From assembly GCA_949361645.1 (NCBI GenBank), contig OX442420.1:3703882-3767881 (forward strand): DNA of 64,000 nucleotides, written 5' to 3'. The first letter of the stretch is position 1; the number at the start of each line of letters is the position of its first letter. Position numbers and translations under genes: made by a program. Source of the DNA: Spongilla lacustris. Lineage: Eukaryota > Porifera > Demospongiae > Spongillida > Spongillidae. The notes below the pieces were generated by a model. The model made no database searches, was not told where the DNA came from, and saw only the letters and a list, made by a program, of their open reading frames with translations. Shown piece by piece: positions 23,001 to 35,100 of the stretch.

Positions 23001-26000
23001 AATTTACTACACAATACTACATAGCCCTAATTACCCCCACTAATTATAAGCATGTACACATGTATGGAACATGTTTCAATAACCAAGATGTCAGATTATT
23101 GCACAGCACTTTGGAAGGCACACAGAACCATTAATTTTCAATACACTGCCCTACGTGTACATGTATGTGTGTGATTCAGCCTAACCTTGATTTCTTCACA
23201 GCATTTCCCAATCTCTGAACGAATCTTACTCAATGCCGTAGATTCACACAACAGTGTGTTCACCATGAATGGTCCATCAATGATGCGGAAAAAATTGGAA
23301 TAGCTTTCCTTCCACTTGGTGAAGGTGATATTATATTCAGTTTCAACATCAACTTCTTTAGCTTGATCAATATGTGTAGCCACCAGCATAACTCTAGGTC
23401 TTGATCCCTTGTATCTCCCTGCCTTGATGAATGCAGACCAATGGTTTGCCTGGGTCCATGCCGATTTCCTGCCTTTGGTAATGTCAAAGATGACCATGAA
23501 CACAGAGGTTTCAGCACAGTCAATGACCACGGAGTGTGATGTAGAGTACTCACAGTGACCAGCCATGTCATGCACCACCAGGGTACCAAATGCATCATGC
23601 TCGATGCACTCAATCTCTATTCCAGCTGTTCTCTCTTGATTGGTAGCAGATCTTTTGTGCATGCTAGGAGGTTGATTGCATGCAACTTTACCAAGTTTTT
23701 TCCTCATTGTTGTCTTTCCAGCCTCTTTGTATCCTGTTAGATACAGCTTGACAGAAGGTATAGAAACCATTCCTTCCCCTTGAGAGTAGATGCTGCACTG
23801 TTTAGAACTCTAAAAAAAATGTAAAGGAAAATTTTAACATACGCTATTTAAGCGCTACAGTTGACTAAGTAAGGATACACATAATATATTTTACAAAAAG
23901 GAAATACTGTCTAAAAGCTGTCAATAGCAAAGAGTTTTAAAGGTAAACTGAATTTCAAGTATTTTAATATTTACTTGTGTGCAATGTTCTAAATACATTA
24001 AAGTCAGAAAACCAACTTGTTAGTCCAGATTGTTCAATGTCCTAGGAGCATTGTTACATGTAAGAGGCAAACTTGCATTAGACCCTTCTACCAATGCAGC
24101 CTTTTAAGAGGTTACATTGCACTATCCATACATGTGTCTCTCTGATAACAGTGATTTTTTATTCATACACGTAATACTTTCAAATAATTAACCTGACCGT
24201 AACCAGGGATTAAAGTATTGTAATTCCTCTATGGCAGTCTAAATGATACGTTCAACTCCATGCTGGTGTACATGAAGCTAGTTTACCGAACTCATTAGTG
24301 AAATGATTTTAAATTTACAAGAGAGGAATTTTATACATTGTATATGCAATCTGGGAGGTTCAAATTAGTATTTCTTTTACAGTGTAAATTTGAGTGAAGG
24401 AATGAATCAAAGTACTTAGGTATATTGAGTGAACATGATATGAATTTTCAATATAGCCCAGCAAAACATTTAAAACTGCACTGAAGTAGAAAACCCTTAT
24501 AAACATTGCTTATTGTAGATAAACGGCTTATCCAAACAAATTATTGAGCAGGTGCAATTACTCCTTTTTAAACACTCTCAACCAGCTATTGATTGTTGTT
24601 CAGTCTATACCAATATATCACGCACAATAACAAAATATCACAAATATAAACCCACCAGAAGTATGTTTTTCACACCAACATGTGCAGCAACATCTTCTGG
24701 TAATTTGTCCATCTGAATGAAAAACCGTAAAGTAATATTTCAAAGGAGCAATTACTTGCATAGACCTGTGGTGGTACATGCACACCACATATATACATAT
24801 GCACTATTGCGACAACCAATACACCAAACATTACACGTAATATCACAATGATCAGATGCACCATACATGTACATGTACATGTTTTCCCCCAAGGATGGTA
24901 TCCTTGGACCATAAGGTTCAAGAGATTCCTTAACCACTCGAAAAAGACAAAGCTCTTAATGCTATTTGTTTTATTCAGAGGACAGGTTAAGGCTCACACA
25001 GGAAAAAAATATTGGTTTCCCCATGCAGGTTGATAATGATTAAATCAATATTGAAGGTGAGAAAGTCAGTGAATTTTGTTAAAAACCTATCAACCTGGGA
25101 TCATGACCCAGGTTAGAATTTCCTGTGTCACTGAAGTGCAGTTCACTACGTGTCATACGTGAATTGTAGCTCCAATGGTTTGCTATTTGACATCTTTTTC
25201 CATGCTTTTTTTCTTATAGCCCTTTGAAAAGACACTAGAGACGCTCATATGCTGGGTAATTTTGCACTAATCATTGCCATCATTATCAGGTACCAAGAAG
25301 TTTAGACAGACAAGTCATTGTTGAACAATCAAGGTACATGTACTTACATTGTTCTTCTCAAAAGCACTTGCACCTTTCGTAACCAGAAGATTGACAATAC
25401 TTAAATTACCATGCATGGATGCATAGTGGAGTGGTGTATTCCCTTGCTGGAAAAGTGAAGAACAAAATGAGGAACATATAACCAGGCCAATGAAGTACCA
25501 ACCTCATCTTTGATGTTCAAATCCACATTGTTACTAGCCAATAAGCATTCCACGACCTTTACATTGGGTTCAATGCGTGGAGGGTCACCCAGCACAGCAT
25601 AGTGCAGAGCAGACTTCTTGACCTACATGTATACAGAAACAAAAAAAAAGAAAAGAAAAACTGTGATTGAACACAACCACAAAATGTACATGTATCTCAC
25701 TTGACAAAGAAGGTTGGGATCACCTCCAAACTTCAACAATCTTTGAACTATATCTACAATTCCCATCTTGGAGGCAATGTGGACAGAAGTCAACTTCATC
25801 TATGGGAGGGGGGAAAAGCAATTGAGACCAAAATAGTATCAGATATGGTTTTTCACCTTATTTGGTTCATTTGGTCGACTACCATGTTCCAGGAGAAGTC
25901 CTACAATTTCATTGTAATCAGAAAATTTTGAGAAGCCAGCAACTGCAGCATAGTGGAGTGGAATGCACCCTTCCTGTAATGCACAATATGTGTTCACACG

Positions 26001-29000
26001 TGTGACACAAGTGAAAAATGCTTGCATTGTCTTTTAGATGTGGGTTGCACTGATTTTTTAGTAGAATAGTGGCAGCTCCAAGATTACCATCTTCACAAGT
26101 GCAGTGAAGGGCACATCTAGAAAACTAAGCAAAACATAACATGCTCACTGGGAGTCATGAGCAAACATGGAAGCTGCCACATCACAAGTTAATGGTAAAT
26201 ATCCTAAATTACCTTACTCTGAAGGTTGATGTTTGCACCCTTACTAAGAAGGTATCTAATAAGGTCCCTTCTTTCTTCAGTATCTTTTCCCTTGCAAGCT
26301 TTGTGGAGTGGTGCCTGGCCATTCTAAACAAGGAATTTCGAATATCCATTAATTTAGGACAGTGCTCAATATGGTGAATGGAAGAATCCTTATCAGAAAG
26401 GACAAGGGTCAAAAATAATGGTTGTGATGTCCAATTGTTAGACACTTAAATGCTCTAGTGTACTCACAGACAGTACATCTACTATTTGTTTCCATACACA
26501 GTAAAGGTAGGAATATATTAGAGACACAGAGAGGCAAAACCACAACTGTAAACAAATCCCATGTTGTATTTATCAGGGAATTCCCTGGGTAATATCCAGT
26601 TGTACCATGATGAAATGCAAGATGATCTCATTGTTTTACAGTCAGCAGAACCCTTCCCACACATAATCCTGAAAGGTGAACATCTACTGCATAATATACA
26701 GTTTTTCATTGATGTACAACCCCCCCCCCCCCCCCCCCAGTGTTATAATTATTGCATTAAAAACAAGCCCACCCACATTCAAGGGATTCCAATGAGGTGA
26801 GTATGTTTTTGTCATTGTACATGTACAGTGTAGATGAGAATGTGTGCTCTAGAGGAAAAACCAAGTCACTCTGAAATTGCATAAAACAGTTTCCACTGAG
26901 CGAATTTTGCTAAGTGCATGTACAGTGTACATGTATATGTGTGCATGTAGAATGTAGTGTCCCAGTAAGTACTGTATTGGCCAAGTGAAGACATTACACA
27001 TATAGTAGATTTACCATTAGCAATTCAGCGAATAAAATGACATGTAGTAGCAATTAACGTGGTCTCTGTTGTCAACACAAAGCACAAAACAGATTTTCAC
27101 ACAACTTTACCTTGTCAGTAGAATGTATATCTGACCCTCTTTCAATCAGAAAGTGTGCAATCTTAAAGTGGCCATACTGACATGCCCTTTGGAGAGGAAT
27201 ATTTCCTTCCTACATGTAACAGCAGCATACAGTTTGAGTTGTTGTCATGTACAGTACATCTATACTGTGTATTTCATCTATTAAAAGCCGCGGCTTCTAT
27301 TCAACATTAAAAGTCAAGCATGATGTTTACGTTGTAACTATCAAGCCAGGGTTTTTATGTAAAAACGTAGGTAGAGAAATGGTTGGAAAAAGAAAAAAAA
27401 ACATGTCTGCTATTAATATTACATTTGGATAAACCCCTGCTTGATAGTTACAACATAAACATCATGCTTGATTTTGAACGTAGAATCAAAGCCGCGGCTT
27501 TTAATCGATATAATACAGTACCAGCACAAACTGCAAGTATGTGTACCTTGTCCTGGGCTGCCTGGTTGGCTCTCAAACTTATTAATGTTGTTACAACTGC
27601 CTCATGACCTTCGCTGCAGGCAGCATGAAGAGGGGTTCTTCCCATCTAGACAACCACAAGCAGATGTATACATGTATGTGAAACACAAGTACGTATATAT
27701 GTTACATCATGTAACATACACTATCCCTCGAATTCACATCAGCACCATTTTGAACTAAGATAGGGATGACATCCACACTGCCTCTGATGGCAGCTAGTAG
27801 AAGGGGAGACAGTTCATTCTGCATAAAGCATACATGCAACATATAAGTTGCATTCAAATAGAGCAGCTGAAAGTATGTTCAAACTCTACCTCCTTGACTT
27901 ATTGATGCTAAAAGCAACATACCTTATCATGCACATCCACATCTGCTTTCAGTGAGATTAGACACTCCACAGCTTCAACAAGGTTTGCTTTACAAGCAAA
28001 GTGCAGGGCTGTTTGTCCACGCTGCAAATACATGTAAGAACAGTGATTAAATCTCTGCACGAATGCGCATGTTAATGATACGACTAACCTTGGTTTTGGC
28101 ATTGACTTGAGCACCATGCCGAACTAGAAGTGGGATCAGTTCATTATACTTCACCAACTCAGGGTTCCTGACACATAAGTGTAATGATGTACAGCCATCC
28201 TTTAAAAAAGATAAGATGTAACTATTATATTATAATGGGAAGGACTTGCATAGAAAGAAAAACGTTTGAATGACATAATTATAAAGAGTTTGGCGGCTAT
28301 TATATTCATTTTGGGTACATGTACCCCCATTTCCTGTTTACAATGATGTCATTTCGTCATTGCGCAATGATTTCATACATCCCGCATCGTATCTTTGGTG
28401 CAATACATGTATACTGTCTATAATTAAATCAGACCATTGGCCTAGATCTGACGTATGCTTTGCTTACTTCGTCCTCGGAAACAACAGCACCACATCCCTC
28501 AAGAAGGCAAGTTGCCATGGTAAGATCACCGTGCTGGCATGCCATGTGTAGTGCTGTTCGCAGCCGCTATATGAGGAATGGAATATAACTATGTATACAG
28601 TTTTTTTTTAGTTTTTTAAAGCAGATCTGAAGTCTGATTAAGGTACCTTGTCCGTCCAATTAACGCCGATCCCAGCGTTCAACAGGTGCAAAACAAGTCT
28701 TGTATTCCCTCCAGCGCTGGCATAGTGAAGAGCAGAGCAACCCCCCTGCGCGGGGCCTAGTTAGTTCTACAGTATCACGTGTACACTGACTGCCTTAATA
28801 CCTTATCTCTATATTCTACCAATCGTACGGCATCTTCCGGGTTTTCTAATCGCCCATTTCTGCAGCCCCACAGTAGTAACTAATGGGTATTTGCGTACGG
28901 TACTGAAGGGCAAAACGGTATTAGTAATACTACGAACCTACCTCTATCTCTCTATCTTCTGCTGTTCGGCGACGCTTTAAAGAAGTGTCTACATCATCAA

Positions 29001-29010
29001 CGGTTGTCAT
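20047..29010 (-). CDS. DAPK-like ankyrin-ROC-COR-death domain protein without kinase domain (1156 aa)
   Basis: 20 exons on the minus strand: 28942-29010, 28802-28879, 28647-28745, 28468-28566, 28089-28199, 27923-28021, 27720-27818, 27547-27645, 27111-27209, 26213-26323, 26026-26124, 25857-25973, 25701-25799, 25503-25622, 25348-25446, 24656-24712, 23186-23809, 22459-22641, 20419-21214, 20047-20360. The sum is 3471 nt and all phases agree. Residues about 24-499 are a cap plus 13 ankyrin repeats, one per phase-0 exon. The next long exon is a ROC GTPase with P-loop GYKEAGKTT, switch VVHDMAGH and THID in place of NKxD. COR-like sequence follows, and the last exon is a death domain (LLEIAQHISDCWYDVGIQIG). 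DAPK1/2-type proteins have kinase-ANK-ROC-COR-death; here a 23-residue leader replaces the kinase and no kinase exon fits upstream. The expected role is a scaffold or GTPase in death/stress signalling, by homology only. One ankyrin exon appears to use a GC donor. Introns contain a TTAA-bounded repeat and a dispersed repeat. Confidence 0.88.
21693..21858. repeat. dispersed repeat, copy 1 (intronic)
   Basis: About 150 bp that recurs at 51490-51633. Shared words include TTTTTATACTCCAACACCAT followed by CCTTAT, and TATAAGGATTTG. It lies in the intron between the exons 20419-21214 and 22459-22641 of the DAPK-like gene. Terminal structure is not evident. Confidence 0.75.
27281..27504. mobile_element. 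TTAA-bounded inverted-repeat element in an intron
   Basis: Both ends read TTAAAAGCCGCGGCTT (inverted). The arms then match for about 75 bp: left TCAAGCATGATGTTTACGTT, right arm read as its complement TCAAGCATGATGTTTATGTT. The TTAA at each end is compatible with a TTAA target, as used by piggyBac-like elements, but I cannot assign a superfamily. There is no coding capacity, so it would be non-autonomous. Confidence 0.7.
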
Positions 29011-29154
29011 GAATGCAGATCAGTGCAATGAACGAATGCATCATAGATACAATAATGCCAGAAACAATATAATCCCATTTTATAAAAGAAAACCAACCTT
29101 TAATATTACAATTGAATAACCGTATATTTAGAATTGATTACACCACGTGCTGAA
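29011..29154. promoter_or_regulatory. 144-bp bidirectional promoter (DAPK-like gene / NOP2)
   Basis: The minus-strand ATG is at 29010 and the plus-strand ATG at 29155. The spacer is AT-rich with an E-box CACGTG at 29144-29149, five bases before the NOP2 start. CACGTG is a Myc/Max-type site and NOP2 is a ribosome-biogenesis gene, so Myc-type control is plausible but unproven. Confidence 0.6.
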
Positions 29155-32100
29155 ATGGGGAGGACACTTAAGAAGGAATTAGGACAACGTGGCGCGGGTA
29201 GAAAGAGTCGTAAGCAGGAAGAACCTCAGCTGATAACAAACCATGCCTCGGAAGTTACTTCGCATGGTGCTAAAAAAACAATGGGAGGTAAGATACGGCA
29301 AAGGATCGCCAAACGAAAGTCTGCACTAAAAGAGGCGCTGAGAAAGAAGAAGAAAGGTTAGGTGCATGTTGGATGTTAAGCGTACTTTGATTAATATTAG
29401 CGGATGTTATTACTTGCTGTGCAAATTTAACATGCACGATAGCATAGCTTAACAGGAGATGCGTTAGTTGTAAGTAGTGACGAGGGCATACTCCAAACTT
29501 TGTAGGGTATAAAAATCAATCTTCCCAGTGGCCGAGGTCGCTATGTGTATTTTAATGCCTTGACCCCTTATTTTGTACGTGCATGATGCTAGGAAGCAGT
29601 GAAGCCAAAGGCGTTGACATGTACTTTTTTTGATTGGTACTTAGTATCAATATCTGCATAACAGTATAAAAAATCCAAATAGAATTTGTAGGTAGCAGAC
29701 AAGGCAATCATGGAGGTTGCTTACTAAGCAATATTGCACCAATCACTTTTTTATTAATACAGATCTGACATCTACACTGATTTAATTTTTATAGCTATAT
29801 CTTGTTTCATACATTTTTCTGTTATAAAGATGTAAGTTTTTAAAAGTCGGTACATGAATTCCAATTATGATTACCTTAAGATAACTATTTTTGCTGTACT
29901 AATGTTTGATAGTATAACTCGAAACACAAAAAATTATACCACTCTTGACCCCAAGAAACCGCCTTAAATTAGCTGGTATTAATCAAGCAGCATAAATTTG
30001 TACCTACAACTGTTGTAACCTTTAGCTATGCATGTAACTCCATTCATTTCACTTGTCAGATATGCTCGACCCTCAATGTGGACACGCAAACACACACACG
30101 TAAATGCGTGCATATCTATATGTAATGGAGGGCAAGTGTATGTGGTTTGAACTTTCAAATAGTTTCATCACATTCTCGATAAGCAATATTCCAAAGATAT
30201 TCTGATGATAGAATAATTTTCAATCAGAGTGAATGGATTGGAAATGCATCCTATGAAAATAGGCACTAGCATTAAGTATATACAGTGGAACTACAGATTC
30301 TGTGTTTGTATGTATGAAAAAAAAAAAGCATTAGCAAGACCTTTTGCATTTGTTATGTTGAGTTTGAATCATTACATGCAATGACTGTTTGCTGGTTGTA
30401 CCTTGGGACAATTTTTGTTTATTTTCCCTGTCAGATGTTATTTGTAGTGATGGAGAAGAATCAAATGAAGAGGATAATGGTATGCTATTCACTCCTTATA
30501 CTTATTGATGAATGCATTAGAACTTCTTAAAAAAATACCTACATGTTATTAAACATTGCTTCATGTAGCAGTTGCAAATTTCCTGCCCACTATGGTTGTT
30601 GTCCTAATATTATCAGGTGTATTATCTGACAGTGGTAGGCAGATGCATTTAATGTTTAAAAAGCCCTGGGGCTTAATTTCTCCCCCTGTAACTATCGAAA
30701 TTAGGAGTCAACATAAATGTTTGATGTTCTAATGCCTGTAAATTCTTCATCTTGACATTATTTGTGGCTAGAGTCCACCACAGCAAGTATACCTGAGCTT
30801 TCAAATCCAAAATACAATATATTTTTTGTTCCTGGTATGTTGTTGTATATGTACCTTACTTTGTGAGACTCGTAAAGTACTTTACAAGTATGATATAACT
30901 GTAGATGTTATAGTGTCCTTGGTTTTACTTTTAGAGCTCTAAGGATTTCACAGTTCATCTTTAATTGTGAGGCCTAGCTGGCTTCAGGGAGTGAAATTGA
31001 ACCCGTTTAAAGCTTTTACTAGTAAATACCAAATAAATATTTTTTTGGTTTTATGCGGGGGGGGGGGGGGGGCAAAAAAACAAAGTGGAAGACATCATCC
31101 TCCAACTTTGAAGAGCTCATTGAGAGCATCACGAATATGCTATTCTTTTTTTTCATGGGGGTCTAGGGAAAAGAAGTTATGAGGTATCAAAGTTGAGAGG
31201 GGGGGGGGGGGGGGGTCTTGGCCAAAAAAAAAATATCATCACTTTTCTTAATATTTTTTTTGCACTTTAGCTCGCACTACAGCAATGTAATGATGGAATC
31301 ATATTGTTTGTAGTGTTCATGGGTGTCCAATTCGTGCAAAGATAGGGCTTAACTGTCTATCTAGTACAATTGTAAGGCTATTTCATCGTGGAAAGCATAT
31401 TTTCCCGTGACTGAGACATGATTCGTGAGCGTTGCCTTCATATACCACTGTGAGCGATGACATCAATTCACTACCCAATAGTGCAAGAATCGAAGCGTCG
31501 CAAAGCAATGTAAAGATAGAGACTATACTAACGCTAGTAAGCTACGGATACACGTGGTACTAAGTAACATGCATGAGCTCACGAGTCACGTCACTAGTAG
31601 AATGGTCACAGTCACGCCGACTCACACCTCATGCAAGCAAGCCCCACCTGCTATTGTTTAAACAAGTACTTTATACTAAGTCATGAACGATAATGCATGC
31701 CATTCTTCAAAATCTTGTTGGAGTACCACAAACCTTAATTGATGGGCACGGATGTAATATTCGATAGGCCTTCAGCCTGTACATTACGTCATGGCACGAG
31801 AGACTCAGTATCGCGATATTCTAAGGTACAAGTGAATCAGCGTCTCCAGCTGCAAGCGACGAAGTGACAAAATCTACAATAGCGATCTGCAACGAAGCCT
31901 GCTTGCAATTTGTGATATTATCTTCATTGTAGGTGTGGTAAATTATGTAATGATTTAAGGGGCGTGGTCGGAGGGGGTGTTGACCTGGCCCTTGGTTTTA
32001 AAAAAAATTGGGATGGTGTCTATAACTTCTTTTTTTTTTGCCTCCCCCTCGGTTTTATGTTAAATTTGGAAGATATGTGTTACAAAGATTGGAAAAAAAA

Positions 32101-35100
32101 TTTCATCAGGCTCACTGAAACCCATATGGCCTGTGTTAAGTCATTCAGGCTAAAGGGTGAAGAGACCATTGCATGGTGACTACCAACATTCTTCATAATT
32201 CATCCCTTTTTAAAAATCTACAAGCGCCAATGGTTACCTATTTCATTCGATGCACCGCTTGGGATTAGGTTTACCTAACAGAGTTTGCAAGGTGAACTAT
32301 AAAAGCTGATTTTTAAAAGGGTTCAATTTAGAATAATATACCCAGGCTCAATCCACAGTAGCAGGTGGAATACGTCACAACTATGAAACCACAGACACAA
32401 TTAACTGTACAGTCAATTGACCACTCGACCCTTCATTTGGTCCTTGCTGGTTTCATAGTAACTTAGCCACTGATCGGCTCAAATATCATAACGAATGTAT
32501 AGTTTACATAATGCCCAGTGCTCGTAGATTTTAAAGTGTTCAGAATGCAATGGCACTCTTGCAGAAATCTTTTGACAAGCTATTACCAGGAACCACAATT
32601 ACAATTTTTATTTTTTGCAGTTTTTCAAGGAATGAAAGTTTTAACCCTCCAAACTTAGTTTCTTGATCTTGTGAAATAAATTCTCAACCATTTTTTTACT
32701 GTTGTGGAAATATTAATAAACTTGTGAATATAACTACCTTAGTTAGTATTGGTTATTTGATACCCTGTTAATATTACCCTATTATTCATTCAAAGTCCTG
32801 AGTAGTGCCAAGGTGATCATACTTAATGTTTAATGTCTATCTGCGCAAGCGTCGTGTTCCCTAGGGAAACATAAAATGTACGGAGCACTATCAGTTAATT
32901 ACAGGCGGACGTTGGGAATCAGATAATAATGCCACATAGTGAAGGACTTGTTTGTAGTCATTATATCTTGTGGGAGTTAGAGGCCAGCAAATGTGCATAA
33001 CGAATGTTCCTCAAGGGTGACGTGTGATCATTTAAACATTAAGGGAGATTTAGAATTCTGGTACATCATGAGTGCATACTGTTATACAGCATATTAATTG
33101 AAGCTATTTTAGGTGCACTAAACTATACCATTCCTTTCAGTGTAGCTGCTAAGAATGTGTTATTAGAAGCATTCAAATTTTATGATGGGCATGCCACAAC
33201 ATGTAATATACAGGATAGCAGTAATCTTCATAGAAAGCTTTCGTTTCGGCCTAAACTATAAGCTGACCTTGAAATATGTATGAAATGTGTTTACACAGAG
33301 CACAGCCTTCAAGAGGCCCTGTTACAGGAGAAGGTAACAGCTGGTGGTGGAGATGAAGGCCAGGATGGCTGGGATGGGGGTGAGGACTCCAAAGGATTGG
33401 CTGATTTACCCAACTCTGCTGATGAAGTGGACTTGAACTCTGATTCAGAAATGGCCGATGAATTCCCTGCATCAAGTGACGATGACTCTGGTGATGATGA
33501 TGTGAATGAACTTGCTGTGGAGAAGAAGTCCAAGAAGCTTGACAAGCTGAAAGCTCAGGACGAGAAGCTTGCAGAAGCTGAATTGCAGGAATCTGCATCT
33601 GCCCCTGAAGCTGTGTATGAGCTTCCTACTTCTGATGAGATGGAGGAAGCACCGCAGGATCTACAAACCGTACATCAGAGGTAAAGAGGTGTTCTATCTT
33701 ATCTGTAAAATTCTTTGCCTGAAGCTTCTCACCCTACCCATCATCATTTTATGGTTCCATGGTGGTATCAATTTTCATGTCCAACCAAAGCTGTAATGAA
33801 TAATTTATTTTACTTTTTATATTAAATTTTCAACCATTAGTTTCATTAGTTGTATGAATTGAAGTATGAACAGAACTAGTTTTTGTCAGTTTAGGTAGCA
33901 GTTCGTGTAGCCAAATTTTCAATGTACTAACACTGTTATAATCAAACTAAACTATACCCATAATAAGTAATTTTCATAACTGATTATAGAGGATAATGTT
34001 CACAATTTTACTTGCTGTGTTTTTATGTACTTCCCTAGAATACAGGAAGTCATTCATGTTCTCTGCAACTTTGCCAAACTGAGGCAACCGGAGCGCAAAA
34101 GAAAAGAATATCTCACAGTCCTCCAGAAGGACCTCATTGTCTACTATGGCTACTGTGAGTTCATGGTGACGAAGCTTCTCGAACTTTTCCCTCTGTCGGA
34201 ACTACTTGAATTCCTTGAAGCCAGTGAGGTCCACAGGCCAGTTACCATACGCACCAACACTCTCAAGACTAGGCGCAGGGACCTTGCACAGGCATTGATT
34301 GCACGAGGTGTGAACCTGGATCCGATTGGCAAGTGGTCCAAGGTTGGTCTGGTGGTGTATGACAGTCAGGTGCCCATTGGAGCTACTCCTGAGTACCTTG
34401 GAGGTATGTTACATTTTCACTTCGATTTTCAGGGACTTATGCATGTACAAAATGCTCCGTGACCATTTCTATATTAATAGTTGCCAGCAACTCAAGTGAA
34501 TGTGGAGTTTAATGAACTTTCACTCACATTCATTGGGAATTATCACCCCTTCCTTGTATGCTAGCATTTAATATTTGTCCTCCACCCACATAAGTGATAT
34601 TCTTTATCCGGCCGGTGAGGTAAAATATGCATTAAAAAACCAGTCTTTTGTAGAGAACTAAAATCCACTGCTTAGTGGACAAAAGAAGCTGTATCAGACT
34701 AATCTCTATTACATTGTAAATGCATGGTGGCCAGATACATGTAACAATTTTAACTGATGGGAAAGGTGTGTGTACATGTGATAATAGCTCATTAATTATG
34801 ATTAATTGTAAGTAACCTTAAGAATAATGTGGTGTGTACCATGGCCTCTCTGCATAGCTGCTAATAGAAGCGTCGAGTTAAATAGTTGAAGTGTTCTTAT
34901 TGCCTCAGTATCTTGTAAATTATTTGGTAGTCAACTTATATTTGGAGCTATTTCCAGCCTTGTAACTACTAGCGCTCAGCTCCCATTTAGAGTCGAAATG
35001 GTAAGACTTAATCTTCAAATGAGACACCTTTGGTAAGGTTTCTAATGTACATTAACAACAACAAGGAGACAAAAAAGTATTTTATTTTCACGGATCCAGG

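Noticed and set aside
24670..24937. Minus-strand ORF around 24752-24937 as an extra exon
   Set aside because: No ankyrin or ROC similarity, and the phase-consistent exon 24656-24712 explains the locus.
26518..26800. Opposite-strand ORFs in the 0.8-kb intron as a missing ankyrin exon
   Set aside because: Neither frame has the ankyrin TPLH pattern; one runs into a poly-C tract.
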